A stretch of 64,000 nucleotides of DNA, taken from assembly GCA_006226595.1 (NCBI GenBank), contig SBGP01000082.1, positions 62,001 to 126,000 on the forward strand, read 5' to 3'. This document shows positions 1 through 10,110 of this stretch, piece after piece. Made by a program: the position numbers and the translations under genes. Numbering within the stretch: position 1 is the stretch's first letter; the number at the start of each line of letters is the position of its first letter. The notes under the pieces were generated by a model. The model was given only the letters and a program-made list of their open reading frames with translations, was not told where the DNA came from and did no database searches. The DNA comes from Deltaproteobacteria bacterium (GTDB lineage: Bacteria > Myxococcota_A > UBA796 > GCA-2862545).

Positions 1-16
1 AAACGTGACGAGAGAC

Positions 17-44
17 TTGTCGCCTGGCAGGAAGTAGGTAAAAG
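17..44 (+). promoter_or_regulatory. Promoter of the tRNA-His/Lys/Leu cluster
   Basis: A -35-like TTGTCG (17-22) is separated by 16 nt from a -10-like TAAAAG (39-44). Transcription would begin near position 51, just before tRNA-His. It is the best sigma70-type match upstream of the cluster, but the window edge hides anything further upstream. Confidence 0.5.
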
Positions 45-56
45 GGGCCGGCGTAC

Positions 57-134
57 GGTGGGTGTAGCTCAGCTGGTTAGAGCGCCGGATTGTGGTTCCG
101 GAGGTCGTGGGTTCGAAACCCATCATCCACCCCA
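57..134 (+). tRNA. tRNA-His (anticodon GTG)
   Basis: A cloverleaf folds with acceptor strand GTGGGTG (58-64) against CATCCAC (124-130), and the T arm is GTGGG-TTCGAAA-CCCAT. The anticodon loop carries GTG. A G at position 57 can serve as the extra G-1 that is the histidine identity element, opposite discriminator C131. The CCA end is encoded (132-134). First gene of a three-tRNA cluster. Confidence 0.95.
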
Positions 135-154
135 GACATCGCTAGCTTCTAGAA

Positions 155-230
155 GGGCCTATAGCTCAATTGGCAGAGCACCGGACTCTTAATCCGTAGG
201 TTCTAGGTTCGATTCCTAGTGGGCCCACCA
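155..230 (+). tRNA. tRNA-Lys (anticodon CTT)
   Basis: Acceptor GGGCCTA (155-161) pairs with TGGGCCC (220-226), with one G-T wobble. The anticodon loop CTCTTAA gives anticodon CTT, reading AAG, the preferred Lys codon of this GC-rich genome. CCA is encoded at 228-230. It lies 20 nt after tRNA-His, so the two are probably co-transcribed. Confidence 0.95.
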
Positions 231-238
231 CTCCCGGC

Positions 239-275
239 GCTTGGGGGAGCGAGCACAACGTTCGCTCCCCCAAGC
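239..275 (+). terminator. Strong hairpin between tRNA-Lys and tRNA-Leu
   Basis: Perfect 14-bp stem (239-252 with 262-275) around a 9-nt loop, followed by TGTCTTTCC. It looks like an intrinsic terminator for the His-Lys transcript, or a processing hairpin if the cluster is read through into tRNA-Leu and tig. The T tract is weak, so complete termination is not certain. Confidence 0.6.
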
Positions 276-286
276 TGTCTTTCCCC

Positions 287-371
287 GCGAGAATGGCGGA
301 ACTGGTAGACGCGCCGGACTTAGGATCCGGTGGGGCAACCCGTGGGGGTTCGACTCCCCCTTCTCGCACCA
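287..371 (+). tRNA. tRNA-Leu (anticodon TAG)
   Basis: Class II tRNA of 85 nt with a long variable arm. Acceptor GCGAGAA (287-293) pairs with TTCTCGC (361-367). The anticodon loop CTTAGGA gives TAG. CCA is encoded (369-371). It ends 25 nt before the trigger factor start codon, so it may be processed from the tig mRNA. Confidence 0.95.
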
Positions 372-396
372 CCGCGACATGAAGAGGAAGTCCCGC

Positions 397-1935
397 ATGC
401 AGATCGAAGTCGTCGAGCTCGGCTCCTTCTCCCGCAAGCTCCAGGTCAAGGTCCCCGCGGACCGGATCGCCAAGGAGCTCGACCAGGCATTCCGCCGCGT
501 CGGCCGTCAGGCCCACCTGAAGGGCTTCCGCAAGGGCAAGGCCCCGCGCCGCGTGCTGGAGCTCCGCTTCGGTCCTCAGATCATGAGTGACGTCGCGCAG
601 AGCCTCATCCAGGAAGGCTACTCCACCGCGATTCGCGACAAGGGCATCGAGCCCGTGTCCCAGCCGCAGCTCGAGCCCTACGAGGAGATCAAGAGCGGCG
701 CGGAGTTCGAGTTCGCGATCACCGTCGACGTCCGCCCCTCGGTCGAGCTCGACAAGACCACCGGCGTCGACGTCGTCTACCCCAAGGTGGACGTGTCCGA
801 CGACGAGGTCGAGATGTGGGTCCGCGGTCGCCTCGAGGGCCAGGCCCGCCTGGTCGAGGTCACCGACCGCGCTGCCGAGACCGGCGACATGGTGCTCGTC
901 GAGCTCCACGCCAAGGACGGCGACGACGAGGTCGCGACCGAGCCCGGCACGATGATCCGCACGCAGGCCGACCCCTACTACCCGGGCGTCGATGCCCTGG
1001 TCGTCGGTCTGTCCGTCGGTGACGAGAAGACCGAGGAGATCACCTTCCCCGAGGACGCGCGCACCGACGCCGTCGCCGGCAAGACCCTCTCCGTCACCGT
1101 CAAGGTCATCGGCATCCAGGCCAACCAGGTGCCCGAGCTCAGCGACGAGATCGCCGAGGAGCTCAACTACGAAGGCGGCGCCGAGGGCATGCGCACCGCC
1201 ATCCGCCTCGAGATCGAGACCCAGAAGACCGAGATGGCCCGCAACCAGGCGCGCGCCAACCTCCTTCAGGCCCTCATCGCGGCGAACCCCTTCGACGTGC
1301 CGGGCGGCATGGTCGATCAGCAGCTGCAGATGCTCCTCGAGGAGCTCGGCCGTCAGCGGCGCGCCCGCGGCCTCGACCCGCGTAGCCTCAACCTCGGCCA
1401 GGCCGAGATCGCCGACCTCCGCGCTCGCGCCGAGTTCGCGGTCAAGGGCGGCCTGATCCTCGAGTACGTGTGCCAGACCGAGAACCTCGAGATCTCCGAC
1501 GACGAGGTCGACGCCCGTCTCCAGGAGATGGCCGACGAGTCCGGTCAGCCCATCGAGGCCATCAAGGGCTTCTTCGCCAAGGATGACGCCATCGACGAGC
1601 TCAAGGACCGCCTCCTCGAGGAGAAGGCCCTCGACTGGCTCCTCGAGCGTGCGAACCTCGTCGACAGCCTGCCCGAGGCGCCCGCCGAGGAGAAGGCCGA
1701 GGCCAAGCCCGCGAAGAAGGCCAAGAAGGCCAAGGCCGAGGAGCCCGCTGCCGAGGCCCCCGCCGCCGCGCCCGCTGGCGACGTGGACCTGAGCGTGCTC
1801 GATGGCTCCATCGGCGCCGTCAAGGACGCGCTCGCGACCGGCGACCACGATGCCTACCTCGCCGAGCTGCTCGCCGCCGAAGAGGGTGGCAAGGCTCGCA
1901 AGGGCGCCATCGCCGCCATCAACGCCCGCATGTAG
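397..1935 (+). CDS. tig: Trigger factor, ribosome-associated chaperone, with an extra C-terminal module
   Basis: Cytosolic chaperone that docks at the ribosome exit tunnel and folds nascent chains. The ribosome-binding signature GFRKGKAP is at residues 43-50, followed by the FKBP-like PPIase domain and the helical C-terminal chaperone domain. The 512-aa protein is longer than the usual ~430. After a Lys/Ala/Pro/Glu-rich linker (about 427-461) there is a ~50-residue tail ending in a GKARKGAI-type helix. The ATG at 397 was chosen because GAGGAAG lies 6 nt upstream; an in-frame ATG at 379 has no such site. The longer open frame upstream runs through tRNA-Leu and is not coding. First gene of a tig-clpPX-lon neighbourhood. 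Confidence 0.95.
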   Translation: MQIEVVELGSFSRKLQVKVPADRIAKELDQAFRRVGRQAHLKGFRKGKAPRRVLELRFGPQIMSDVAQSLIQEGYSTAIRDKGIEPVSQPQLEPYEEIKSGAEFEFAITVDVRPSVELDKTTGVDVVYPKVDVSDDEVEMWVRGRLEGQARLVEVTDRAAETGDMVLVELHAKDGDDEVATEPGTMIRTQADPYYPGVDALVVGLSVGDEKTEEITFPEDARTDAVAGKTLSVTVKVIGIQANQVPELSDEIAEELNYEGGAEGMRTAIRLEIETQKTEMARNQARANLLQALIAANPFDVPGGMVDQQLQMLLEELGRQRRARGLDPRSLNLGQAEIADLRARAEFAVKGGLILEYVCQTENLEISDDEVDARLQEMADESGQPIEAIKGFFAKDDAIDELKDRLLEEKALDWLLERANLVDSLPEAPAEEKAEAKPAKKAKKAKAEEPAAEAPAAAPAGDVDLSVLDGSIGAVKDALATGDHDAYLAELLAAEEGGKARKGAIAAINARM

Positions 1936-1955
1936 GCTCTCGCCTGCTGCCCACG

Positions 1956-1985
1956 AAGCCCGCCCGGCCCTGCCGCGGCGGGCTT
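1956..1985. terminator. Bidirectional hairpin terminator between tig and the SET gene
   Basis: Perfect 9-bp stem AAGCCCGCC / GGCGGGCTT lies between two convergent genes. T-rich ends on both strands (CTTTGTC on plus, CTTCG on minus) suit a shared terminator. Confidence 0.65.
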
Positions 1986-1992
1986 TGTCGTC

Positions 1993-2679
1993 TCAGCCGG
2001 CCAGGCTCGGGGCGCGCACGGCTCGCGGACCGGTTTGCGCGAGCGGCCGCCCCACCCCGACGAGATGCGCGGCCGCGCTCTCGACCGCCAGCTGACCCGC
2101 ACTCGCGGCGAGCAGGTCGCGCTTTCGCTTGACCAGCGACCATAGAGGCTGTTCGACCCCGCCGACTCGCGGCAGAGCCTCGGCGAGCGCGAGATCCCAG
2201 GCGGCCACCCGCGCCGGGGCGTCCTCCGGGCGGACGAAGCCGGTACAGCTCGGCGCCCCGCACTCGCACTCGAAGCGGTGGTCCAGGTTCAGGGCCGCAT
2301 AGTGGTTGGTGATCTGCTCACCGGGCTCGATGTCCCGCACCGCGAGGTCGAGCTCGAAGCCGCCGGGGCTGATGCAGTTCGGCTCGCAGCTGTGGTTCAC
2401 GAAGCGGGCGTGGTCCCAGCAGAGCACGTAGTCGCCGCGACGGTCGACGAAGCAATAGCGCTGGGTCGCCGCCCGATACTCCCCTCGCAGCGCACGAATG
2501 CGCGACGCCGGCAACGTCTGGTCGAGCCGGCACCGGACCCACACCACGGTCCCTCGGGGAATGAACTGCGTCGCGACGACGCCGCGTCCGCACGCGTCGC
2601 TGATGAACCGAAGGTCCGTATGGGGGTGAAGCATGGGGTGTCTGGGCAACCTCCTCGTCGAGCGTCTTCTGCTCTGCAT
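1993..2679 (-). CDS. SET-domain protein lysine methyltransferase
   Basis: Predicted to transfer methyl groups from SAM to protein lysines. The SET hallmarks are visible: GRGVVAT near the start, RFVNHSCEPNC (the NHSCxPN SAM/active-site motif), PGEQITNHY, and a post-SET zinc-type cluster ECECGAPSC. About 75 residues follow the SET core with no recognised domain. The 228-aa frame begins at the ATG of 2677-2679 with a weak AAGG upstream; ATG at 2632-2634 (15 codons in) would still keep the whole SET fold. Small SET proteins occur sporadically in bacteria, and the substrate is unknown. It stands alone, convergent with tig and divergent from the lipoprotein at 2759. Confidence 0.85.
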   Translation of the reverse strand: MQSRRRSTRRLPRHPMLHPHTDLRFISDACGRGVVATQFIPRGTVVWVRCRLDQTLPASRIRALRGEYRAATQRYCFVDRRGDYVLCWDHARFVNHSCEPNCISPGGFELDLAVRDIEPGEQITNHYAALNLDHRFECECGAPSCTGFVRPEDAPARVAAWDLALAEALPRVGGVEQPLWSLVKRKRDLLAASAGQLAVESAAAHLVGVGRPLAQTGPRAVRAPSLAG

Positions 2680-2746
2680 TCACCTTGCTTCGGGGCATAT
2701 CCACCGTCAACGAAGCTCCACCATTTCCCTTCCACGAAGGTCGCGC

Positions 2747-2752
2747 TATGCA
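2747..2752 (+). promoter_or_regulatory. -10 hexamer TATGCA, leaderless type
   Basis: TATGCA ends 6 nt before the ATG at 2759, so the predicted transcript starts at the start codon. No Shine-Dalgarno is present. Part of the recurring pattern described in the findings. Confidence 0.45.
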
Positions 2753-2758
2753 TCGCGG

Positions 2759-3487
2759 ATGCGCATTCTTCCCCTCCTCTTCCTCGCGGCGTGCGGCGCC
2801 AGCCCGGGCGAGCTGTACTGGCTCACCGTGGATGGTGCCTCGGCCGAGATCGGCGCGGCCTGCGTCGCCACTCCGGTGCACGACACGCACGCCCTCGCGA
2901 CGCTGTGGCAGGGCGACGAGCGGCTACTCGACGTGGACGGGCGCGTGTACGTGGGAAGCGCCGACAGCTGGGAGCTCGAGGCCAACCAGGTCTACAACAG
3001 TGGCGCGGGCTTCGAGGGCAGCCTGTCCCTCACCGAGCAGGGCGGCACCCTCACCGGCGACCTGCGCGTGGACGACACCACCGTGTCGGGCAGCACCTGC
3101 TCCACGTCGACACCGGTGACCCTCCGTCCGGTGAAGCGCGAGCTCGGCACCTGGCAGCTCTCCGGAAACGCCGGCGACGGGACCATCGAGCCCGACGGCT
3201 GCCGCGGCTCGCTGGGGGATGCGCCCTTCCAGCTCGTCGCCCAGGCCTGGGAACTGGACGACGGCACCGTCGGAGCGTGGCTGTCGCCCGACCCCATGCA
3301 GCGGCAGATCCGCTGGTTCGCCGGCACCGGCAACGGCAGCCGCATCGACGTGCACTGGGGCGGTGCCTTCGATCAGCTCGTCGACGAGAACACGATGGCG
3401 CTGTCCATCGAGGACGAGGTCGCCTCGCTCATCTGGCAGCAGGGCACCTGCTCGCTGGCCCTCACCATGACCGCGGAGGCGCGATGA
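2759..3487 (+). CDS. Lipoprotein of unknown function
   Basis: 242 aa. A very short signal peptide ends in the lipobox LAAC (cleavage before Cys12), so the protein should be lipid-anchored; Gly at +2 gives no inner-membrane retention signal. The mature part is acidic, rich in Thr/Gly/Trp and predicted mostly beta. Several Cys could form periplasmic disulfides. No family recognised. The next gene overlaps its stop by four bases (ATGA) and has the same style, so the two are probably co-translated and possibly paralogous. Confidence 0.8.
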   Translation: MRILPLLFLAACGASPGELYWLTVDGASAEIGAACVATPVHDTHALATLWQGDERLLDVDGRVYVGSADSWELEANQVYNSGAGFEGSLSLTEQGGTLTGDLRVDDTTVSGSTCSTSTPVTLRPVKRELGTWQLSGNAGDGTIEPDGCRGSLGDAPFQLVAQAWELDDGTVGAWLSPDPMQRQIRWFAGTGNGSRIDVHWGGAFDQLVDENTMALSIEDEVASLIWQQGTCSLALTMTAEAR

Positions 3488-4218
3488 GAGCCCACCTGCT
3501 CGCACTCCTGTGCCTCTCCGCCTGCGGCGGCGCCGAGGAGACCTGGCTGTTCTCTCTCGACCGCGACGCGGGCACCGGCTGCTCCGCGGACTTCTCAGGC
3601 ACCCTGCAGTACGCGCTCGACGTGCACCGCGACGGCGACACGGTGACCGCCTGGGTCGACGGCCGCAGCTCGGTGCTCGGGGGCACGTGGGACAAGGACA
3701 GCGTGAGCCTCGACGAGGCGGAGGGCCAGAGCGCGACCAGCACCATCTCGGTCCGTGCGAGCGTCGAGGGCGGCGAGCTCAGTGGCACGTGGAGCGACGC
3801 GAACCCCACCTGCACGCAGGACAACCCGCTCACCGCCTGGCGGCTGGACGCCAGGCGAGCCGAGCACTGGGCGATTCATCACGACCCGGCGAGCGGCGAC
3901 CGCCGCGGGGACTGCGCCGTGTCCGCGCTCGTCGAGCCCTGGACGGCGATGGGTGCGCTGTACGCGGACAAGGCACGCACCGTGCTCCTCGTCGACGGCG
4001 CCGCGCTGCTCGGCACCCTCGAGGGCGACACGGTCGACGTGACCCTCGAGGTCCGCGAGGAGTCGGCGGACGAGACCATCGCCCAGTCCACCCGGTACCA
4101 GCTCGACCTCGCGAGCCAGACCGGTACCGCGCTGGTCACCCGGACCGAGATCCGCGCCGGCCAGACCTTCGAGGACTGCGTCGAGGAAGTTCCCGTACGG
4201 CTCGCGCCCGCCGAGTAG
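3484..4218 (+). CDS. Lipoprotein of unknown function (second of a tandem pair)
   Basis: 244 aa with signal peptide MRAHLLALLCLSAC and lipobox LSAC. The mature region resembles its upstream neighbour in composition: repeated short beta strands, GTW and GELSGTW-like turns, and Cys in comparable places. I infer a tandem duplication that has diverged, but no alignment was made. Its ATG overlaps the upstream stop codon. A clear promoter for clpP follows after its end, so the pair forms its own unit. Confidence 0.8.
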   Translation: MRAHLLALLCLSACGGAEETWLFSLDRDAGTGCSADFSGTLQYALDVHRDGDTVTAWVDGRSSVLGGTWDKDSVSLDEAEGQSATSTISVRASVEGGELSGTWSDANPTCTQDNPLTAWRLDARRAEHWAIHHDPASGDRRGDCAVSALVEPWTAMGALYADKARTVLLVDGAALLGTLEGDTVDVTLEVREESADETIAQSTRYQLDLASQTGTALVTRTEIRAGQTFEDCVEEVPVRLAPAE

Positions 4219-4249
4219 GACGCGATCCTGACGTCGGGCACGCATCTCA

Positions 4250-4277
4250 TTGCCGCGGATCGGGACTGTGATACGGA
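4250..4277 (+). promoter_or_regulatory. Promoter of clpP-clpX
   Basis: TTGCCG (4250-4255), 16 nt, TACGGA (4272-4277). It lies about 33 nt before the clpP GTG, whose Shine-Dalgarno GGAGGA is at 4298-4303. Confidence 0.5.
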
Positions 4278-4309
4278 CCCTCAAAGCGCCCCGCGCTGGA
4301 GGACCTCCC

Positions 4310-4926
4310 GTGAACAGCATCGATCCCATGAACTATGTGATTCCCACGGTCATTGAGCAGACCCACCGCGGCGAGAAGGCGATGGACATCTGGTCCCGCC
4401 TGCTCGTGGACCGGATCATCTTCCTCGGTACCGCCATCGACGACCGCGTGGCGAACACGATCATCGCGCAGCTGCTGTTCCTCGAGAGCCAGGACCCCGA
4501 GAAGGACATCTTCCTCTACATCAACAGCCCTGGTGGCTCGATCACGGCGGGCATGGCGATCTACGACACCATGCACTTCATCCGCGCCGACGTGAGCACC
4601 ATCTGCATCGGCCAGGCCGCGTCCATGGGTGCGGTGCTCCTCGCCGGCGGCACCGCGGGCAAGCGCCGGGCGCTCACCAACAGCCGCGTGCTCATCCACC
4701 AGCCGCTCGGCGGCTTCCGCGGCCAGGCGAGCGACATCCAGATCCACGCCAACGAGATCCTGCGCTGGAAGGACGTCCTCAACAAGACGCTCTCCCACCA
4801 CACCGGCCAGCCCGAGGACCGCATCGCGAAGGACACGGACCGCGACACCATCATGGTCGCCTCCGAGGCCCTCGAGTACGGCCTCATCGACGAGGTCATC
4901 GCGCCTCGGAACCGGGGTAACGACAA

Positions 4927-4930
<4 letters not shown>
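4310..4930 (+). CDS. clpP: ATP-dependent Clp protease proteolytic subunit
   Basis: Serine peptidase that forms a double heptameric chamber and degrades substrates fed by ClpX. 206 aa, normal length. The catalytic triad is readable: Ser105 in GQAASMGA, His130 in VLIHQP, Asp179 in the DRDT segment. INSPGG precedes the active site as in other ClpPs. The GTG at 4310 is preferred because GGAGGA stands 6 nt upstream; an ATG at 4328 lacks one. The last codons overlap the clpX start (GTGA), so the pair is translationally coupled. Confidence 0.97.
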
Positions 4931-6183
<1,253 letters not shown>

Positions 6184-6255
6184 TCCGAGGAGGGACCCCC
6201 CGATGACGACGTCGAACCCGCGCCGAGGCGCCACGACCGCACGAGGGGTCCACCG

Positions 6256-8697
6256 ATGATCTTCCGCGACAAGCAAGGCGAGACGCGGCACATCTACCCG
6301 CTGCTGCCGCTCCGCGGCATGGTCGTGTTCCCGAACCAGCCCCAGAGCCTCGAGGTCGGCCGCAGCCGCAGCGTGGCCGCCGTGCACGCCGCCGAGGCGA
6401 ACAAGGGCGAGGGTCGGGCCGAGCTGTTCCTGCTCACCCAACGCAACGCCGACAACGACAGTCCGTCGCCCGACGACCTGTACGACTTCGGCACCCTGGC
6501 CGTGGTCGAGCAGACCCTGCGCCTGCCGAACAACAACACCAAGATCCTGGTCCGCGGTACGCGCCGGGCCCGGGTCAAGCGCTGGCTGCGCGTCGACGAC
6601 TACGATGCCGTCGAGGTCGAGCTCTTCGAGCCCTCTCAGGAGATGGACGCCGAGCTCTCGGCCCTCGTGCGCACGGTGAAGGCCACCTTCGAGCGCTTCC
6701 AGAAGCTCAACCGGGCCATCCCGCCCGAGATGCTGCTTCAGGTCAACGCCCTCGAGGACCCGGACCGCCTCGCCGACACACTGGTCGCGCCGCTTCAGTT
6801 CAAGATGCAGGAGCGCCAGGAAATCCTCGAGCTCGTCGACGTCCGTGCGCGGCTCGAGCGCCTGTACCGGGCCCTGCTCACCGAGATCGAGTTCCTGCAG
6901 GTCGAGCGCAAGCTCAAGTCCCGCGTGAAGAAGGAGCGCGAGGCAAACCAGCGCGAATACTGGCTCAACGAGCAGATGAAGGCCATCCAGAAGGAGCTCG
7001 GCGAGAAGGAGGGCAAGTCCGAGCTCGAGGACCTCGCCCGCGCGCTGGCAGCCAAGGACCTGCCCGAAGAGGTGCAGCAGCGCGCCGAGCGCGAGCTGCG
7101 CAAGCTGTCGCAGATGAACCTGATGTCCGCCGAGGCCACGGTCGTCCGCAACTACCTCGACTGGATCGTCGACCTGCCGTGGACCGAGCTCTCCGGCGAG
7201 CCGCCAGACCTCGCGCGGGCCGCGGCCATCCTCAACGAGGACCACTACGGGCTGCGGCGGGTCAAGGAGCGCATCCTCGAGCACCTCGCCGTCGACTCGC
7301 TGGTCACCAAGATGCGCGGGCCCATCCTGTGCCTGGTCGGCCCCCCGGGCGTCGGCAAGACCTCGCTCGCGCGGAGCATCGCACGGGCCACGGGCCGTCC
7401 CTTCGTGCGCATGGCGCTGGGCGGCGTGCGCGACGAAGCCGAGATCCGCGGACACCGCCGCACCTACATCGGCGCGATGCCGGGCAAGCTCATCCACTCG
7501 ATGAAGCGGGCGTCCACCGTCGACCCGCTGCTGCTGCTCGACGAGGTCGACAAGATGAGCGCCGACTTCCGCGGCGACCCGGCCGCGGCGCTCCTCGAGG
7601 TCCTCGACCCCGAGCAGAACAACGCGTTCTCGGACCACTACCTCGACCTCGACTACGACCTGTCGAACGTGTTCTTCCTGTGCACGGCGAACAACCTGCA
7701 GGGCATTCCCGCGCCGCTGCAGGACCGCCTCGAGATCATCCACCTCTCCGGCTACACCGAGCACGAGAAGGTGGCGATTGCGCAGCGCTACCTGATTCCC
7801 AAGCAGCTCGAGCTCACCGGCATCACCAATGCCCACCTCGAGGTCACGGGCGGCGCCCTGCTCACCATCGTGCAGAAGTACACCCGCGAGTCCGGTGTGC
7901 GCGACCTCGAGCGCCACGTGGCCAAGATCGCCCGCAAGGTGGCCCGTCGGGTCGTGCGCCTCGGCCAGGACACCCGCGTGCGCATCACCAGCCGCAATGT
8001 CGAGAAGGTGCTCGGTCCGCCGCGCTACGACTTCGGCAACAAGGAAGAGGCCGACTCCGTGGGCCTGGTCAAGGGTCTGGGCTGGACCAACTGGGGTGGT
8101 GACCTCCTCGACATCGAGGTCTCCGCCGTGCCCGGCAAGGGCAAGCTCATCCTCACGGGCCAGCTCGGCGACGTGCTCAAGGAATCGGCCACCGCCGCGC
8201 ACACCTACATGCGCTCGCGGGCCGAAGCACTCCACGTCGATTCGGACTTCCACGAAAAGTTCGACTTCCACATCCACTACCCGGGTCCCGGCGGTGTGGA
8301 GGGTCCGAGCGCCGGCATCGGAATGGCCACGGCGATGGTCTCGGCCATCACCGGCATCCCAGTGCGCAGCGACACCGCTATGACCGGGGAGATCACGCTC
8401 CGCGGGCGCGTTCTGCCGATTGGCGGTCTAAAAGAAAAGCTGCTGGCCGCGCATCGCGGTGGAATCACGCGTGTCCTGATTCCCGAGGCGAATACCAAAG
8501 ATCTCGAAGATGTGCCTCAGCACGTGAAAGACGGCCTATCGATCATTCCCGTCCGGCACATGGACCGGGTGCTCAAGGAGGCCCTCAACGAAGAAGCGGT
8601 TGCCGAAATATTTGGCGCTCATTCCGCTGATACCAAGCTTGCGGTAGACTCCGCGGAGGCTGAAAGGCCCTCCGGGGGGCCCGCGCGAGGCACTTGA
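6256..8697 (+). CDS. lon: Lon ATP-dependent protease
   Basis: Single-chain AAA+ protease for misfolded and regulatory proteins. 813 aa, typical of LonA. The N-terminal substrate-binding domain begins with [12 protein letters not shown] coiled coil precedes the AAA+ module with Walker A GPPGVGKT and Walker [11 protein letters not shown]. The catalytic dyad is Ser685 (GPSAGIG) and Lys728 (GGLKEK). The last ~75 codons switch to AT-ending codons such as AAA, GAA, ATT and GAT (about 56% GC by hand count of 8421-8640, against about 67% in a sample line upstream). This may reflect promoter or regulatory sequence for hup, or a recombination join. Confidence 0.96.
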   Translation: MIFRDKQGETRHIYPLLPLRGMVVFPNQPQSLEVGRSRSVAAVHAAEANKGEGRAELFLLTQRNADNDSPSPDDLYDFGTLAVVEQTLRLPNNNTKILVRGTRRARVKRWLRVDDYDAVEVELFEPSQEMDAELSALVRTVKATFERFQKLNRAIPPEMLLQVNALEDPDRLADTLVAPLQFKMQERQEILELVDVRARLERLYRALLTEIEFLQVERKLKSRVKKEREANQREYWLNEQMKAIQKELGEKEGKSELEDLARALAAKDLPEEVQQRAERELRKLSQMNLMSAEATVVRNYLDWIVDLPWTELSGEPPDLARAAAILNEDHYGLRRVKERILEHLAVDSLVTKMRGPILCLVGPPGVGKTSLARSIARATGRPFVRMALGGVRDEAEIRGHRRTYIGAMPGKLIHSMKRASTVDPLLLLDEVDKMSADFRGDPAAALLEVLDPEQNNAFSDHYLDLDYDLSNVFFLCTANNLQGIPAPLQDRLEIIHLSGYTEHEKVAIAQRYLIPKQLELTGITNAHLEVTGGALLTIVQKYTRESGVRDLERHVAKIARKVARRVVRLGQDTRVRITSRNVEKVLGPPRYDFGNKEEADSVGLVKGLGWTNWGGDLLDIEVSAVPGKGKLILTGQLGDVLKESATAAHTYMRSRAEALHVDSDFHEKFDFHIHYPGPGGVEGPSAGIGMATAMVSAITGIPVRSDTAMTGEITLRGRVLPIGGLKEKLLAAHRGGITRVLIPEANTKDLEDVPQHVKDGLSIIPVRHMDRVLKEALNEEAVAEIFGAHSADTKLAVDSAEAERPSGGPARGT

Positions 8698-8756
8698 GTC
8701 ATCGCCTGACTCCCGGACTCACCACACCCGAACCTCACCCATTCGGAGTCATCAAC

Positions 8757-9041
8757 ATGGCGAACTCTTACACCAAGGCTGATCTTGTCGACGCGGTTGC
8801 CGCGGCCACCGACCTCAAGAAGGTTCAGGCGGAGGCTGCGCTCGGCGCTGCCCTCGGCTCGATCCAGGAGGCCCTGACCTCCGGCAAGAAGGTCACCCTC
8901 GTCGGCTTCGGCACCTTCTCGGTCCAGCACCGCGCGTCCCGTACGGGCCGCAACCCGCAGACCAAGGCGCCGATCGAGATCCCGGCCAGCAACACCGTCA
9001 AGTTCAAGCCCGGCAAGGCTCTCCGCGACGCGGTGAACTGA
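8757..9041 (+). CDS. hup: HU-family histone-like DNA-binding protein
   Basis: 94 aa. It starts MANSYTKADLVDAV and carries the HU/IHF signature GFGTFSVQHRASRTGRNPQT followed by a short beta-arm and helix ending KPGKALRDAVN. It binds DNA non-specifically as a dimer and compacts the nucleoid. Start ATG at 8757 has CGGAG nine nt upstream. The 59-nt leader after lon contains a 6-bp hairpin (8696-8712) and a repeated GAGTCATC (8696 and 8746). Two terminator hairpins follow, so high expression with a defined 3' end is likely. Confidence 0.95.
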   Translation: MANSYTKADLVDAVAAATDLKKVQAEAALGAALGSIQEALTSGKKVTLVGFGTFSVQHRASRTGRNPQTKAPIEIPASNTVKFKPGKALRDAVN

Positions 9042-9048
9042 TTGGTGC

Positions 9049-9068
9049 GCGACCCCTGCGGGGGTCGC
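9049..9068 (+). terminator. Hairpin after hup
   Basis: GCGACCCC / GGGGTCGC, perfect 8-bp stem with a 4-nt loop, eight nt after the hup stop. It has no T tract and probably acts with the next hairpin or protects the mRNA end. Confidence 0.5.
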
Positions 9069-9079
9069 AAACTCACGGA

Positions 9080-9112
9080 AGAGGCGAGAGGGCTCACCCC
9101 CCTTTCGCCTCT
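9080..9112 (+). terminator. Intrinsic terminator of hup
   Basis: AGAGGCGA / TCGCCTCT stem followed by TTCCTGTTTT. The T-rich tail makes this the clearest rho-independent terminator in the window. It is also placed to act on the convergent folate ligase gene. Confidence 0.75.
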
Positions 9113-9139
9113 TTCCTGTTTTGGGCCCGGCAACGGGGC

Positions 9140-9607
9140 TCAGAACCAGTGCCAGCCGTTCTCGGTCACCACAGCGTCCATACGCAGGTCGTGGGGCTCG
9201 ACGGGCACGTTGGTCACCCGCTGCCCCTCGAACACGAGGGCGACCCGTAGTCCCTCGGTCCGATGCAGGAAGCGGTCGTAGTAGCCGCCGCCTTGACCGA
9301 GGCGCTCCCCCGCCGGGCCGATGCCGACCGCGGGAATGAGCACCAGATCGATGCCCTCCGGCGCGACCTCGGCTCCGGTCGGCGCGGGAATGCCGAGCAC
9401 CCCCGCCGCGAGCTCGCCCGGATAGCGAAACACGAGCTCGTCGCCCCGCACTTCGGGAAGCAGCAGGCGCGGGTCGTCGAGCAGCGGCTGGGTGTCGACC
9501 TCACCGCGCACGCCGAAGAACGCGGCGATGCACCGCGCACGCTGAAACGCAGCCCCTTCGCGGAGCACGTCGAGCACGGCCTCGGAGCGGTCCGCGTGGT
9601 CCGGCAA
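9140..9607 (-). CDS. 5-formyltetrahydrofolate cyclo-ligase family protein
   Basis: Converts 5-formyl-THF to 5,10-methenyl-THF using ATP in folate salvage. The family signature GQGGGYYDRFL is present, preceded by LIPAVGIGPAGERLG and followed by the usual C-terminal VPVEPHDLRMDAVVTE. From the first standard start (TTG, 9605-9607) the protein is 155 aa and lacks the family's basic N-terminal helix. That helix is encoded in frame just upstream as DAKAALRRQLRAWRKG, with no ATG/GTG/TTG before it. A CTG at 9665-9667 is the likeliest real start; it would overlap the end of the upstream lipoprotein gene, suggesting coupling. Confidence 0.85.
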   Translation of the reverse strand: MPDHADRSEAVLDVLREGAAFQRARCIAAFFGVRGEVDTQPLLDDPRLLLPEVRGDELVFRYPGELAAGVLGIPAPTGAEVAPEGIDLVLIPAVGIGPAGERLGQGGGYYDRFLHRTEGLRVALVFEGQRVTNVPVEPHDLRMDAVVTENGWHWF

Positions 9608-9654
9608 GCCCTTGCGCCACGCGCGGAGCTGCCGTCGCAGGGCCGCCTTGGCGT

Positions 9655-10008
<354 letters not shown>

Positions 10009-10033
10009 GGCGTCTCCTCGGCCCCGTGCTGCG

Positions 10034-10039
10034 AGGATA
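10034..10039 (-). promoter_or_regulatory. -10 hexamer TATCCT for the zinc-ribbon gene
   Basis: On the minus strand TATCCT lies 25 nt before the ATG, followed by a Shine-Dalgarno. Same hexamer as the terC promoter. Confidence 0.4.
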
Positions 10040-10110
10040 GCCCGAGTGTCGGCGATTGCGGAGACAATCCGACGCCCGACACCTCCCCCACCCTGCTGCC
10101 CCCGGCTCCC

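Noticed and set aside
166-1848. 560-codon open frame on the minus strand over tig and two tRNAs
   Set aside because: Antisense to trigger factor and through tRNA-Lys and tRNA-Leu; the Leu/Gly/Val-rich product is a shadow of GC-rich codons.
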